A stretch of DNA of 64,000 bases from Candidatus Obscuribacterales bacterium (GCA_019746975.1 JAIERK010000069.1:1-64000), one strand, 5' to 3'. Numbered from the stretch's first letter, positions 7,721 through 17,165 are shown. Numbers and translations: made by a program. The notes: generated by a model from the sequence alone, not told the origin.

Positions 7721-9075
7721 CGATTCAATACCTGAATCTCTTTGTAGAGCGCATCAGCCTCTCTAGGTTTATTAGACTTGTATAAAATTTTCGCGTAACT
7801 CGTAAGCGCGTTAACGAGTTGAGGCTTACTACTCTCATATTTTCGCAAAATTGCGACCGACTCGGCATATTCTCTAGCCGCGTCATCGACTCGATTTAAC
7901 TGCACATGGTTGGCGGCTAATTGACTGAGAAGAAATCCGTAGCGCTCGGTTTCGCCGTTATTCTTCTCGAGCGAGAGTGCGTCGGTGAGTGACCGGCAAG
8001 CATTATCGTAGTCGTGCAAGTCGCTATAACACTGAGCGATATCAGAACTAGTCGCAACCCTCTTCGCTGGATCGTCCTCCGACTCGAGCGCTGTTCTCAG
8101 CGATTCGACTTTGTCTTTGAGAGCCGCCTGCCTCGCTTCCAGCTTGCGCTCAAAATTGCCTCCAACGTTAGTCGTACCACCGCTGGAAGAACCACTGATA
8201 GAAGAACCACCGCCTGACGCACTTCCGCTTGAGCCACGAGCAGCACCAAAATCCGGTTTGGGAAGTGGTACGCCATTCTGCTGGTAGCTTCGCATGTCGA
8301 CCTCCCGCGGACCGGCAGCGAGAACATACTCCATCGGAAGTCTTTCCATGTTAGGGTCCGGAAGTCGACCAAAGGGCGCAGCATGCCGCACCGCTTCCAT
8401 GGCAGCTTCATCAACAGCACGATCTCCGGATGAAGTCTTGATATTACAGTTGGTAATCTGCCCCTCACGATTGAGAGCGAACACCACCGATGCCTGACAG
8501 AGATCTTTCGTATCCGGAGGTGTCCAGATGGACAGAATTTTGCGCTTGATCTCGACAAGGTACGGTTCGAAATCGGTGCCGCGAACACCACCTGCACCGA
8601 AGTGAATCTCGAAGTGCAGTGCCATGCCTGACTTGAAGGATTGCGGCATCTGACCAAACGGAGAGGCCTTTTTCGCCGCTTGAAGCGCGATGAAATCGGC
8701 TTCTCGATCGCCGGAGGATCGCTCCATGCGAAGCTCCGACAAATTACCCTCACGCTCAATTTTCATAAAAACAACTGTGCGCCCTCTAGGCTTCTTATCC
8801 AGAGGTCGCAAATGCTCGTCAATTCTCTTAGTCAGTCGCTTCAGATAAAGCTTATGCTCGAAATCGACCCGAGCTTTGGATGTTGCCGTAGGTGCTGCAA
8901 GCTTCGTCTTTTGCATGTCCGACAGCTGCTTCATGATGACCGGGATTTTCATCTGTTGCGTGGGCGCTTGCGATTGCGCCGGATCTCTGCGCTGAAGATA
9001 TTGCTGACTCTGAGCGGCCGGCACACTCAAGGCAAGGAGTGCAACTAGTGCTGAGATGGTTGATTCGGTTTTCAT
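7714..9075 (-). CDS. Periplasmic protein with two TonB C-terminal domains and TPR-like tail
   Basis: The 453-residue protein starts with a signal peptide (MKTESTISALVALLALS, predicted cleavage after AAQS). Two copies of a TonB/TolA C-terminal-like fold follow: about 90-150 (VVFMKIEREGNLSEL, then SSGDREADFIALQAAKKASPF) and about 185-245 (VVFALNREGQITNC, then SSGDRAVDEAAMEAVRHAAPF). A Gly/Ser-rich linker (about 280-305) leads to helical repeats with TPR character (DLHDYDNACRSLTDAL, NRVDDAAREYAESVAIL). TonB-domain proteins of this sort often lack the membrane anchor of true TonB, so an energy-transduction role is doubtful; a structural or scaffolding role in the envelope is as likely. Translation may instead start at 9105, ten codons earlier. 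It is convergent with the RT gene and overlaps it by seven bases. Confidence 0.8.
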   Translation of the reverse strand: MKTESTISALVALLALSVPAAQSQQYLQRRDPAQSQAPTQQMKIPVIMKQLSDMQKTKLAAPTATSKARVDFEHKLYLKRLTKRIDEHLRPLDKKPRGRTVVFMKIEREGNLSELRMERSSGDREADFIALQAAKKASPFGQMPQSFKSGMALHFEIHFGAGGVRGTDFEPYLVEIKRKILSIWTPPDTKDLCQASVVFALNREGQITNCNIKTSSGDRAVDEAAMEAVRHAAPFGRLPDPNMERLPMEYVLAAGPREVDMRSYQQNGVPLPKPDFGAARGSSGSASGGGSSISGSSSGGTTNVGGNFERKLEARQAALKDKVESLRTALESEDDPAKRVATSSDIAQCYSDLHDYDNACRSLTDALSLEKNNGETERYGFLLSQLAANHVQLNRVDDAAREYAESVAILRKYESSKPQLVNALTSYAKILYKSNKPREADALYKEIQVLNRQ

Positions 9076-9267
9076 TAGAATCACGAAGCTGTACTTCCAA
9101 ATCATGTCTATACCACGTGTGACATAATATTACACCGACGGATCAATCGAGTCATGCAGCGGACGTCAGCTCTCCAATCGCTTAAAGCCCAGCTTGACCA
9201 GTAGATTTCGTGACACCAAATCGGGTATCGCGCGACGTATAACTAACTCGCTAAGGTCACATCAGCT

Positions 9268-9945
9268 TTGACAAGAAGACCCAATAGTTTTAAACCGGAA
9301 AAGTCCCAAGGCTCTCATGGCAAGAGTAATCTCAGCAAATTCAAGCCAAGAGCGGAGTGCCAGTATATTGCTCTCGTAAAGCCGTACGGCGTGATATCGC
9401 AGTTCAGCGAAGAGAAGGGACACCGGACGCTGGCTGAGTTCGACTTTCCTCCGCACGTCTATCCCATTGGGCGTCTTGACGTAGACAGCGAAGGACTCTT
9501 ACTATTAAGCGACGATACACGATTTAACAAAGCGCTTTTGGATCCAATCAATCAGCACGAACGCACTTATTGGGTACAGGTCGATGGAATTCCGGATAAA
9601 ACAGCCCTCAACAATCTCAGCCGGGGAGTCAACATCCAAGGACACACAACCGCTTCCTGTCATGCCAGGCTATTAGAGGGCGAGCCCGACTTGCCACCAC
9701 GACCGGTGCCGATACGTTTTCGGAAAAACATTCCAACAAGCTGGATCAGCATAACTCTAGCAGAAGGAAAGAACAGGCAGGTGCGAAAAATGACAGCTGC
9801 CGTCGGACATCCGACTCTGCGCCTCGTGCGCTGGGCAATTGGCGATGTAACAATCGAGGACGTAGATTTGGAGCCAGGTAATTGGAGACGTCTGGAAATT
9901 GCTGAAGTAAAACGGTTGTTTGCGAGAAAGTTTGCATTCGACTAA
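9268..9945 (+). CDS. rluE: 23S rRNA pseudouridine synthase, RluE/RsuA family
   Basis: Converts uridine to pseudouridine in rRNA. The 225-residue product has a basic N-terminal extension, then the catalytic domain: LVKPYGVISQFS, the RsuA-family active-site motif PIGRLDVDSEGLLLLSDD with its nucleophilic Asp in GRLD, ERTYWVQVDG, and the conserved EGKNRQVRKMTAAVGHPTLR. It has no S4 RNA-binding domain, which fits RluE (and not RsuA or RluB, which carry one). The start is a TTG, with AAGG eleven bases upstream; there is no ATG in frame before the core. The assignment to RluE (position 2457 in E. coli numbering) rests on length and motif wording only. Confidence 0.88.
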   Translation: MTRRPNSFKPEKSQGSHGKSNLSKFKPRAECQYIALVKPYGVISQFSEEKGHRTLAEFDFPPHVYPIGRLDVDSEGLLLLSDDTRFNKALLDPINQHERTYWVQVDGIPDKTALNNLSRGVNIQGHTTASCHARLLEGEPDLPPRPVPIRFRKNIPTSWISITLAEGKNRQVRKMTAAVGHPTLRLVRWAIGDVTIEDVDLEPGNWRRLEIAEVKRLFARKFAFD

Positions 9946-10021
9946 AAGACAGTTTGGTTGGATGGAAGTTATACCGGGTAGAAAGTTGCTGGATAATCGA
10001 TCGATGTATGGGGATTTGATA

Positions 10022-10621
10022 ATGCGCTCAATCAATTTTATGAGAAATGCAGGTCTCGCTTTCACAATTCTTGTCACCAGCGGTCTTGCCTTTAATGCAG
10101 CCAATGCAGGTCCCCAGAAGGAAAGCCGATGCGCAAAGACATTAATCGCCGCAACAAAGACAGCGCGATATCAAAATAAGGAAGGATTCGAGCGTCCCAC
10201 AAAAGACATCGTCAACACGCTTCAGGACAACGAAGTAACGCGGTTCGCTACACTTCTCGATGGTCTGACACAGGCATTCGATCTGGATAAGACTTTGAAG
10301 AATAGAGGACCCTACACTCTTTTTGCGGTTTGCGATCATGGATTCAAACGCATGCAAGACGATGATTTGATGTCACTCTTCGCGAACAAGAAAAAACTCA
10401 GACAGGTGCTCGAGTATCACATAGTAGAAGGTAACTATGACTCAGAAGCGCTAAAGAAAAACAAGAAGTTCAAAACGATTGAAGGTCACGAGATCACGAT
10501 CAACGAATCAGGCGGCAATTTATACGCCGATAAAGTATTGATTCAAACCGTCGATGTGCCGTGCACAAACGGAATTATTCACATTCTGGATGGCGTCGTG
10601 ATGCCACCGTTAAGCCAATAG
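10022..10621 (+). CDS. Secreted fasciclin-domain protein
   Basis: A 199-residue exported protein. The N-terminus MRSINFMRNAGLAFTILV is a signal peptide, probably cut after ANA. The rest is one fasciclin (FAS1) domain: DNEVTRFATLLDGLTQAF, the conserved block NRGPYTLFAVCDHGFKRM, the LEYHIVEG motif, and the C-terminal TNGIIHILDGVVMPP. FAS1 domains mediate adhesion or matrix contacts outside the cell. The ATG at 10022 has GGGGAT eight bases upstream and begins directly with the signal peptide, so the earlier in-frame starts (from 9920, overlapping the preceding gene) are not used. Two cysteines in the mature part could form a disulfide. Confidence 0.92.
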   Translation: MRSINFMRNAGLAFTILVTSGLAFNAANAGPQKESRCAKTLIAATKTARYQNKEGFERPTKDIVNTLQDNEVTRFATLLDGLTQAFDLDKTLKNRGPYTLFAVCDHGFKRMQDDDLMSLFANKKKLRQVLEYHIVEGNYDSEALKKNKKFKTIEGHEITINESGGNLYADKVLIQTVDVPCTNGIIHILDGVVMPPLSQ

Positions 10622-10803
10622 ACTGTTTTTTGACACAAATTTCCTGAGCTCCCCTAATTCTCTTGACTACCAAGTAAAAGAGGTCACTTACCAGGTCCGC
10701 GCCACCCAGCAAATTCAGATGAGTCCCCGGGGACCGCAAGGCATTGGTGCATGACCGAAGTGGGTAGAATCAATAGATTGGCGAATTCGCCGCGGGAGTA
10801 ATA

Positions 10804-11724
10804 ATGTATAAAATTTCCACTCGTTGTTTAATTGCCGGCTTAGTTCTTATTGCTAATTCTGCTCCGGCGTACTCGCAATCGCAAACCCAGGCTGACCGAA
10901 TCAACAAGTGGTTCGAGAGCGACAAAGAGAAGGAGAAAGCGCGCGACCAGTTCTGGGAGCGCCAGCATACATCGCCTATCAAAACTCCGGGCGCTTTTCA
11001 GCAAGCCGGCAAAATTCAAAAGGCTGGAGAGATTCCTATACCAAAAGGCTGGAAGGCTATTAAAGCTACCAAGCTTCCGTGCCAGCAAAGATTTGCACTT
11101 TCCGGCGATACATTGTTCGAATTCGACAAAGCGACGCTGACACCACAAGCGGTATCAACGCTCGAACTTCTAATTCCAGAACTGAAGAAGAACACAACTC
11201 ATCCAGTCACAGTGGAAGGGCATACTGATTCGAAAGGCTCAGACGAGTACAACGAAAGACTGAGCTTTAAACGGGCAGAGCGCGTAAAGAATTGGTTGCT
11301 CGAGAATAAGGTATTCGACACCGAGGCCTTGAAGGTGAGAGGTTATGGAAAGAACAGGCCGGTCGCCCTCAACACAAATCCTGACGGCACGGATAATCCA
11401 GAAGGGCGCCAACTTAATCGACGCGTAGAAATTGTCATCAACACCTGCGTGACAATTGAACCGAAGCCGGCAAGCGTCGCCGAAGGCAGCGCCGTTGATG
11501 GTTCGGCCGCTCCAAAAGAAGGCGACAAGCCTGAAGCGCCTGTCGGCAGCGACAAGACCGAATCTGAAATCAGCTCAGTCGAAGCCCCGACTACGAATCC
11601 GCCACCAGCGACTGATAGTAGCGCAGCGGGCGTCGCCAATACAGAACCAAGCGACCCTTCCGATGCCACAGCGACAGCCACTAACGCCAATTCGGATAGT
11701 GACTCTGAGAGCAGCTCAAAATAA
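10804..11724 (+). CDS. OmpA-family outer-membrane/peptidoglycan-binding protein
   Basis: The 306-residue product has a signal peptide (MYKISTRCLIAGLVLIANS), a charged Lys/Glu-rich spacer, and an OmpA C-terminal domain at about 95-215: DTLFEFDKATLTPQAVSTL, then VEGHTDSKGSDEYNERLSF with the peptidoglycan-contact Asp, then RAERVKNWL and NRRVEIVI. The last 90 residues are low-complexity Ser/Ala/Pro/Asp sequence with no fold. There is no beta-barrel, so it is likely a periplasmic or lipid-free anchor binding the cell wall. GGGAG precedes the ATG. The 182-bp gap before it (10622-10803) shows nothing recognisable. Confidence 0.92.
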   Translation: MYKISTRCLIAGLVLIANSAPAYSQSQTQADRINKWFESDKEKEKARDQFWERQHTSPIKTPGAFQQAGKIQKAGEIPIPKGWKAIKATKLPCQQRFALSGDTLFEFDKATLTPQAVSTLELLIPELKKNTTHPVTVEGHTDSKGSDEYNERLSFKRAERVKNWLLENKVFDTEALKVRGYGKNRPVALNTNPDGTDNPEGRQLNRRVEIVINTCVTIEPKPASVAEGSAVDGSAAPKEGDKPEAPVGSDKTESEISSVEAPTTNPPPATDSSAAGVANTEPSDPSDATATATNANSDSDSESSSK

Positions 11725-11776
11725 ATATCCAATCGTAGGAGTAAGATAACAGAGGTACTCTTAACCAGAAGCAAAG

Positions 11777-12169
11777 TTGAAACTTGCAAACTACTACCAC
11801 CTGGGAACGATCATTGTCTGCGCCGCCGACCTGGTAGACAGCATTCGGAGCCTCGCGGGTGTTTCATCAAAACTTGATTTATTCGGCGCTGTCACAGGTT
11901 CGGTGGTGGCGTTGTGGTTGATAGTAGCACTGCTTGTTTTGATTGAGTCGATTCGCAAAGACAGAGTCGTGGCTGCGGCATTGTTCTATGTCGTGACGAT
12001 GGCGACATTTCTTATAACGACCCCAGTTCTACCTAACTCGAGCCTCGGTCACCTTGTCGAAGGCGTCATCATGTTCGCCAACATTGTCGTGCATGCGATC
12101 CAGTTCGCGAAAAGACCGAAGACGGCAAAGGCAGGCACAGATGTGGAGCCGAGCGCCAAGCCCGAATAG
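11777..12169 (+). CDS. Small membrane protein, hypothetical
   Basis: A 130-residue protein with three or four hydrophobic segments (about 5-20, 37-62, 67-85 and 93-110) and a charged Lys/Ala-rich C-terminal tail. No family is recognised. The start is a TTG with a purine-rich AGAAG stretch upstream; no ATG exists in the frame before the first membrane helix. It follows the OmpA gene by 52 nt in the same direction, so the two may share a transcript. Confidence 0.6.
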   Translation: MKLANYYHLGTIIVCAADLVDSIRSLAGVSSKLDLFGAVTGSVVALWLIVALLVLIESIRKDRVVAAALFYVVTMATFLITTPVLPNSSLGHLVEGVIMFANIVVHAIQFAKRPKTAKAGTDVEPSAKPE

Positions 12170-12207
12170 GTCGACGGCGCAAGCGATTGAATCTTGAACT
12201 GGAACTC

Positions 12208-13353
12208 TTAACTGCTCAAGCGCTCAATCACAGTTGCCGTCGCCATACCGTGACCAATACACATTGTTTGCAAACCGAATTGACCGTCTATGCGCTCGAG
12301 CTGGTGAAGAAGCGTAGTCATCAAACGTGCGCCGCTCGCGCCAAGTGGATGTCCTAATGCGATAGCGCCACCGTTAGGGTTGACTTTCTCCATATCGGGT
12401 TTGAGCTCTTTTGCCCAAGCTAATGGAACGCAAGCAAACGCTTCGTTGATTTCAAATGAATCTATGTCGGCAACCGTCAGGTTTGCCTTAGACAACGCTT
12501 TGTTGGTGGCAGGGATGACGCCGTCAAGCATAAGAATAGGGTCGCTACCTGTGACCACCCGCGATACCACTTTGGCCCGAGGTTTCAACCCGAGAGTCTT
12601 CGCTTTTTCTCTAGACATGAGGAGAACTACCGATGCGCCATCGCTTATTTGACTCGAGTTGCCGGCGGTGACAACGCCCTTCTCGGCGAAGGCAGGCTTC
12701 AACGAGTTGAGCTTTTCTAGGGACGTGTCGGTGCGAGGTCCCTCGTCTCGTTGAAATCGCGTGGAATCTCCGTTGTACCCAATTGCGACGGGGGCTATCT
12801 CTTTTTCAAAGCGTCCTTCCGCGACTGCCCGTAATGCGCGTTGGTGACTGGCGATTGAAAATTCATCAAGATCCGAGCGAGTCAGATTCCATTTTTTGGC
12901 CATCATTTCTGCAGACGTGCCCTGCCAGACCAGGTCGAAGCGCGCGTGCAGCTTTGGACTGAAATCCTTGCCATCAGAACCCATTTTCACGCGACTCATG
13001 CTCTCGACACCACCGGCGATGGCAGTGTCGATATCGCCGGACAGAATCGCCTGACAGGCGAAGTGAATAGCTTGTTGTCCCGAGCCGCACATTCTGTTAA
13101 CAGTCACGGCCGGAACTTCAACAGGCATACCAGCTATGAGAGTAGCAAGTCGAGCTATATTCCATCCCTGCTCGCCAACTTGTGTGACACATCCCAAGAC
13201 GACATCTTCGACCAGAGCCGGATCGATCGTTGAGCGATTCATCAGCTCCTCCAATGCTGCAGCAGCGACCTCGTCCGGGCGCGTCTGGCTGAGCGCACCT
13301 TCTCGTCTGCCGATTGCCGTGCGGAGAGCTTCCACAATAACAACTTCTCTCAC
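12208..13353 (-). CDS. Thiolase family protein (acetyl-CoA C-acyltransferase)
   Basis: Catalyses condensation or cleavage of acyl-CoA with CoA, as in fatty-acid breakdown, butanoate or polyhydroxyalkanoate pathways. The 381-residue length is standard. The nucleophilic cysteine is C89 in NRMCGSGQQA; the histidine is in GHPLGASGAR (about H335), and the second cysteine is about C365. This last motif reads CIGHGMA where most thiolases have CIGGGMG, a small departure. NEAFACVPLA is the NEAFA motif. The start is GTG, with an excellent GAGAGG six bases upstream. It is monocistronic or first in a minus-strand group; the deformylase gene lies upstream in the same direction, 47 nt away. Confidence 0.95.
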   Translation of the reverse strand: MREVVIVEALRTAIGRREGALSQTRPDEVAAAALEELMNRSTIDPALVEDVVLGCVTQVGEQGWNIARLATLIAGMPVEVPAVTVNRMCGSGQQAIHFACQAILSGDIDTAIAGGVESMSRVKMGSDGKDFSPKLHARFDLVWQGTSAEMMAKKWNLTRSDLDEFSIASHQRALRAVAEGRFEKEIAPVAIGYNGDSTRFQRDEGPRTDTSLEKLNSLKPAFAEKGVVTAGNSSQISDGASVVLLMSREKAKTLGLKPRAKVVSRVVTGSDPILMLDGVIPATNKALSKANLTVADIDSFEINEAFACVPLAWAKELKPDMEKVNPNGGAIALGHPLGASGARLMTTLLHQLERIDGQFGLQTMCIGHGMATATVIERLSS

Positions 13354-13400
13354 GATGTACCTCTCAACCTGTTTAATTTTTGCGAGATTCCAAGGACTCG

Positions 13401-14051
13401 TCAGGAGGCGCCATCAGTTTTTTCACCGACTGCTGCCACCGAAGGCAGTGCGTCCTTCTTACCTGTATTCGAACCCTCCGGCTTACCTGTGGACTCGGAA
13501 GTACCGCCTTTATCGCCGCCTTTATCGCCACCTTTATCGCCGCCTTTAGGAGCGTAGCGCTTTCTTCGAAACACATCGGTCTTGAGCGACGAGACCCGAT
13601 CTAGGAATAGAATTCCGTCGAGATGGTCCATCTCGTGAAGAATGACTCGTGCTTCAAAGTCGGACGCTTCGATGAAGCGTTGAACGCCATGCTCATCCCA
13701 TGCCGTCGCCCGAATCGTCTGAGCACGCCGGACGTTGGCGGTCAGGTCAGGAAGGCTCAAGCAGCCTTCTCTAGCTAAAATTTCACCATCCTGCAGTTCA
13801 ATCACCGGATTGATAAGCACCATAAGACCGTAGCGCGACTCCACCTTGGGATTTCTCGAAGCGTCTACGATGATAACTCTTTTTCTGATTCCGCATTGCG
13901 GAGCGGCGAGCCCGACGCAGCCCGGCGCATCGTACAGTGTCTCGAGAAGATCTTTGATAATCTCCGTCAGGTCTTCTTTTTCGAAGTCGACAGGTTCGGA
14001 AATCTCTTTTAACTGCGGATCTGGATATTCTAAAACTGGAAGGATCGCCAT
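13401..14051 (-). CDS. def: Peptide deformylase with repeat-bearing C-terminal tail
   Basis: Removes the formyl group from the N-terminal methionine of new proteins, using a bound metal. All three signature motifs are present: GCVGLAAPQ, EGCLSLP (metal-binding Cys) and HEMDHLDG (metal-binding His pair and catalytic Glu). The enzyme core ends near residue 170. The remaining 45 residues form a Gly/Lys/Asp-rich tail with GGDK repeated three times and then a Ser/Gly/Lys-rich stretch, which is longer than usual for the family and probably disordered. The gene begins three bases after the stop of the ACT-domain gene, so the two are almost certainly one operon. Confidence 0.96.
   Translation of the reverse strand: MAILPVLEYPDPQLKEISEPVDFEKEDLTEIIKDLLETLYDAPGCVGLAAPQCGIRKRVIIVDASRNPKVESRYGLMVLINPVIELQDGEILAREGCLSLPDLTANVRRAQTIRATAWDEHGVQRFIEASDFEARVILHEMDHLDGILFLDRVSSLKTDVFRRKRYAPKGGDKGGDKGGDKGGTSESTGKPEGSNTGKKDALPSVAAVGEKTDGAS
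13505..13548. repeat. 12-bp tandem repeat inside def
   Basis: CGCCTTTATCGC occurs three times in a row (the third copy with one change) and then partially a fourth time. On the coding strand it encodes the GGDK repeats of the deformylase tail. The length is a multiple of three, so gain or loss of a unit keeps the frame. Confidence 0.85.
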
Positions 14052-14054
14052 ATG

Positions 14055-14597
14055 TTACAACTCAACGACCTCAAGAGCTTGAATGCTCATATCGACGCCC
14101 AACTGCTTCGAGGCAGACTCTAATTGTGCTCTCAACTTCGACTCGGAGAGCTCCTTCGGGGTACAAACCTCGAGCACCATCATAAAGATTGATTTTGCCG
14201 AGCTTGTGCGCTTCGTCTCCACGTCTGTAATATTCGCGCCTAATCGAGCCAACTCTTTTGTGATACCGGCTACGATACCAGGACGATCGGCACCATAGAC
14301 CGAAACTATGTACGGAGTGCCTTCGTCAGTATCATCCCCGAGACTATCATCGGACAGCTCTCGGACGAAGAAATTCATGCCGAGCAGCGCATCGGTCTTC
14401 TGCAGCCGTTGTCTGAGCTCATCAATGGAGTGCGACTCTGGCAATTGCGCCATCAAGATAACAGCGAACTCGCCGCGCAAGAGGGTCATACTCGAATCCA
14501 GCAAGTTGCACCCGAACTCGTATAGGACCTGCGAAATCTCCGCCACGATGCCTACACGGTCTCGCCCAACTCCAGTCAGCACAATATTAGTCGTCAT
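14055..14597 (-). CDS. Double ACT-domain regulatory protein (GcvR-like)
   Basis: A 180-residue protein made of two ACT domains. The first (about 1-85) begins MTTNIVLTGVGRDRVGIVAE and the second (about 97-180) begins YIVSVYGADRPGIVAGITKEL. Tandem ACT domains in this arrangement are typical of the glycine-cleavage regulator GcvR and related amino-acid sensors. No DNA-binding or catalytic domain is fused. The ATG at 14597 is used: it has AGGTAG upstream and starts exactly at the ACT domain, whereas the longer frame (from 14672) adds an unlikely leader. It sits immediately upstream of def. Coupling to amino-acid metabolism is an inference from the fold. Confidence 0.85.
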   Translation of the reverse strand: MTTNIVLTGVGRDRVGIVAEISQVLYEFGCNLLDSSMTLLRGEFAVILMAQLPESHSIDELRQRLQKTDALLGMNFFVRELSDDSLGDDTDEGTPYIVSVYGADRPGIVAGITKELARLGANITDVETKRTSSAKSIFMMVLEVCTPKELSESKLRAQLESASKQLGVDMSIQALEVVEL

Positions 14598-14700
14598 AAA
14601 TCTACCTGCCGCTCCACAGCCTGGATTCAGGCTTTTTCCACAGAAGGTAAATGATACTAGTTTTGTACGCATTTCGCTTCTTGACTGCCATTCAGCGGAG

Positions 14701-15576
14701 TTATCTTGTTTTCTTCTTAGGCGCGCTCGGCTTTACCTTCTTCGCGGCCCTAATCTCGTCCGCTCTTGTCGTCAGATACAGATCGACAAGACCTGCCGCT
14801 TTGTTCTCGAAATCCGCAGGTGAATAAATGTCCCCAGTCTCTCCGATTTTGCGAAAGCCGACCAAGTCCACCCTACCGCTTGGCTTCCGAACGTACCGAC
14901 AGATACTTACTTCGACTTTGAAGCCTTTAGCAAGCATATTGTTGCCGTAAGCCAGTGGTTTGATGTAAATGGACAACACAGGACTACCATTCTTAGCGGC
15001 CGTATCAAAGTCAATGTTTGGATCCATCCCGCAAGCAGTCAGCTTTGCCCTGACGCGAGCAGCTAGCGACTTAATCCGATCGATCGCTGCGTACTGTCGC
15101 ATGCGTATATAACGCTGCAAATGACCGTAAGGTGGCAGCTGTAGCGCAATCTGCTGCTTGCCCGACGGGTTCGGTTTTGCTGCTGCAACTGGAGCAGGAG
15201 TCTTCACGGTCGCCGGTTGGAACATCGTTGGCTGCTCGATGGTAACCGGAGCCAGAGGCAGTGGACCGCCTGTCGAAGGGGGCGTCGTGCTTGGGTCGGT
15301 ATCCTCCGCTGTCATGCAGGTCGCCGATGAACCGGATGATGCCGCCGCATTAGTACCGACCGGCTTCGAGCTCGGTGTTGATTGTGGGGGTGCGCCTGCC
15401 GAAGAAGGACTCGTAGTGGTGGTCGGGATACTATCATCTGCCGGACTGGGCCCAACGAGCACCAGGTTAAGGGGTATAAGTATCAGCATAGGCGCGATGG
15501 TCCGACCAGTTGCAAAACTTTTCGGCAGAACAGGACTTCTCGCACCGTTTTTCCACAGTCTGAGAATAGTTGACAT
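14701..15576 (-). CDS. Exported Pro/Thr-rich hypothetical protein
   Basis: A 291-residue protein. The N-terminus is basic, then has a hydrophobic stretch (APMLILIPLNLVLVG) that could be a signal or anchor. A Ser/Thr/Pro/Ala linker spans about 45-135, and a globular domain of about 150 residues follows with a positively charged end (KKVKPSAPKKKTR). The domain begins QQIALQLPPYGHLQRYIRM and contains two cysteines. No family is recognised. The ATG at 15576 follows GAGGAG seven bases upstream, better than the TTG-type start eight codons earlier. Confidence 0.65.
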   Translation of the reverse strand: MSTILRLWKNGARSPVLPKSFATGRTIAPMLILIPLNLVLVGPSPADDSIPTTTTSPSSAGAPPQSTPSSKPVGTNAAASSGSSATCMTAEDTDPSTTPPSTGGPLPLAPVTIEQPTMFQPATVKTPAPVAAAKPNPSGKQQIALQLPPYGHLQRYIRMRQYAAIDRIKSLAARVRAKLTACGMDPNIDFDTAAKNGSPVLSIYIKPLAYGNNMLAKGFKVEVSICRYVRKPSGRVDLVGFRKIGETGDIYSPADFENKAAGLVDLYLTTRADEIRAAKKVKPSAPKKKTR

Positions 15577-15698
15577 CTCCAAGCTCCTCAATCCCCACAA
15601 GCACCAGTGTAGCCTAATTCAGCGCCACCGCAAGCGATGTACTGACAACACTTAAAGTTGAGATATTACCAATACGGTACAATCACCCGGCGAACCGA

Positions 15699-16256
15699 AT
15701 GGCGTGGCGTACGGTTGATGCAGGTGGTAATAAGTTGACTCAAAAGACCCATCCGGCAGTTCCCGGTGTATCAGCAGTGTCGGAGACATTCATAATTTCG
15801 TGCAACAAGAACGCGGAAGATGTTCTGCGCGCGCTGGGCGGGCTCAGTCTGGACGAAGCATTCGGTAAAAGTCTAAGCCCATTTGTAGTGCGTGTATCCG
15901 GCAAGCAATTCATAATCGCCAGAAGCGCTCGCATCCCGAATCCATTTGCTAGAGCGCTTTTTGGTGTGGTTAACGATGCATCGCACGGTTCTGTGGTCGA
16001 CTATTCATTTTCGATAAAACCGGCTGTGAGAATCTTGTTCAGCTTGTGGTTCGCCCTAATGACAGTTGTTTTTCTCACCGGTGTCTCTGCCATTATGACT
16101 AGTGGCATTACCGGATATCGGCTCGAGCTGGTGATAGTCGCCATGTCCTTTCTCGCCAGTGCTCTTGCAATAGTTAGTGTATGCCTGATCCTCAGTCGAA
16201 AAGACGAGAGAGAGATGGAACGTGCACTGGTAGGCATCATCGGTGATACCAAATAA
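15699..16256 (+). CDS. Membrane protein, hypothetical (2 TM)
   Basis: A 185-residue protein with a soluble N-terminal part (about 1-105) and two hydrophobic helices near 112-132 and 142-165, then a short charged end (SRKDEREMERALVGIIGD). No family is recognised. It is divergent from the gene before it and convergent with the GGDEF-like gene, leaving only 19 bases between stops. Confidence 0.6.
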   Translation: MAWRTVDAGGNKLTQKTHPAVPGVSAVSETFIISCNKNAEDVLRALGGLSLDEAFGKSLSPFVVRVSGKQFIIARSARIPNPFARALFGVVNDASHGSVVDYSFSIKPAVRILFSLWFALMTVVFLTGVSAIMTSGITGYRLELVIVAMSFLASALAIVSVCLILSRKDEREMERALVGIIGDTK

Positions 16257-16275
16257 GTTCCAATAGCTACGCGTT

Positions 16276-17001
16276 CTACTGCGGTCCGAATGCGTGTCCA
16301 CCGCCGGCCGCCACCACGGCGTCAGCAGCGAGATCCGCCCTGGTCACCAGCTCCATCCATTCGCGCCCATGAAGTGGGAGACTTGCAATTCCGATGCTTG
16401 GTCTCAACAAGATGCGAGTATTCTGAAACTCGAATGGTGTCTTGCGAAAACATTCTTTGATTCCCTCGGCAACGAAAACAGCCTTGGCCGCATGTGTTTC
16501 CGGCAGCGCGAGGAGGATCCGATCGGTCCCGTACAACCCGACAATATCAAGATCCGCATCGAGGCATTTTTGAACTAATACACTTATGAAAGACAGCGAC
16601 GATTGATACGCATCTCCGCCATGAATCACTGGTAAAGACAGCAGCTCCTCGAACGCCACCACGAACACGGTCATCGGTCTGATGAACCTGTTGGCACGAC
16701 GAGTTTCTTTCGCGAGGTAGGCCAAAACATATTCGAAATCATCAAAAGGCTGTTGCTGACCATGATTTCGTCGCAACGGTGCAACCTTGTTGACGCCATC
16801 CTGTCCCGATAACGCCGTCAAATCGTACTTGCCGCTCAACGCCAGCAATTCTTCGCGCTTCCGCTCGAGGGCCTGCACATCGACATCAAGCTGACTATCC
16901 AGAACTTGCATGTGGCTGGGGGCGCTCAGCCGGCGATGAAGATCGACTCGCGTATCTCGAAACACATTGTCTTCTTTTGGCGCTCTGAAGGTAGATGTCA
17001 T
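16276..17001 (-). CDS. Degenerate GGDEF-domain protein
   Basis: A 241-residue cytoplasmic protein whose second half has the diguanylate-cyclase fold: TRRANRFIRPMTVFVVAFEE, DADLDIVGLYGTDRILLALPE and PSIGIASLPLHGREWMELVTRAD. The catalytic GGDEF signature is replaced by GTDRI, so cyclic-di-GMP synthesis is very unlikely. Such domains can bind nucleotides or proteins as regulators. The N-terminal 90 residues are charged and have no recognisable domain. The ATG at 17001 is preceded by CAGGG; the longer TTG start at 17049 is less likely. Confidence 0.75.
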   Translation of the reverse strand: MTSTFRAPKEDNVFRDTRVDLHRRLSAPSHMQVLDSQLDVDVQALERKREELLALSGKYDLTALSGQDGVNKVAPLRRNHGQQQPFDDFEYVLAYLAKETRRANRFIRPMTVFVVAFEELLSLPVIHGGDAYQSSLSFISVLVQKCLDADLDIVGLYGTDRILLALPETHAAKAVFVAEGIKECFRKTPFEFQNTRILLRPSIGIASLPLHGREWMELVTRADLAADAVVAAGGGHAFGPQ

Positions 17002-17165
17002 AAAAACCCTGGCTGGTGATGAGTGTTCTCGCTTACTATCTTTATTCAAATATCGTGAATCTAAAGTGAATTCAACGTGAAATCAAAGTGAAGTCGACAG
17101 TTTTTTCGAACTATTTATCTATTGCACTCGTACAATTAAGGTCTTGAGGTTCGTGGATTTAATCG

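Noticed and set aside
8097-8759. Long minus-strand frame inside the TonB-domain gene
   Set aside because: It is the out-of-frame shadow of that gene; its Arg/Ser/Val-rich wording has no domain and no start signal.
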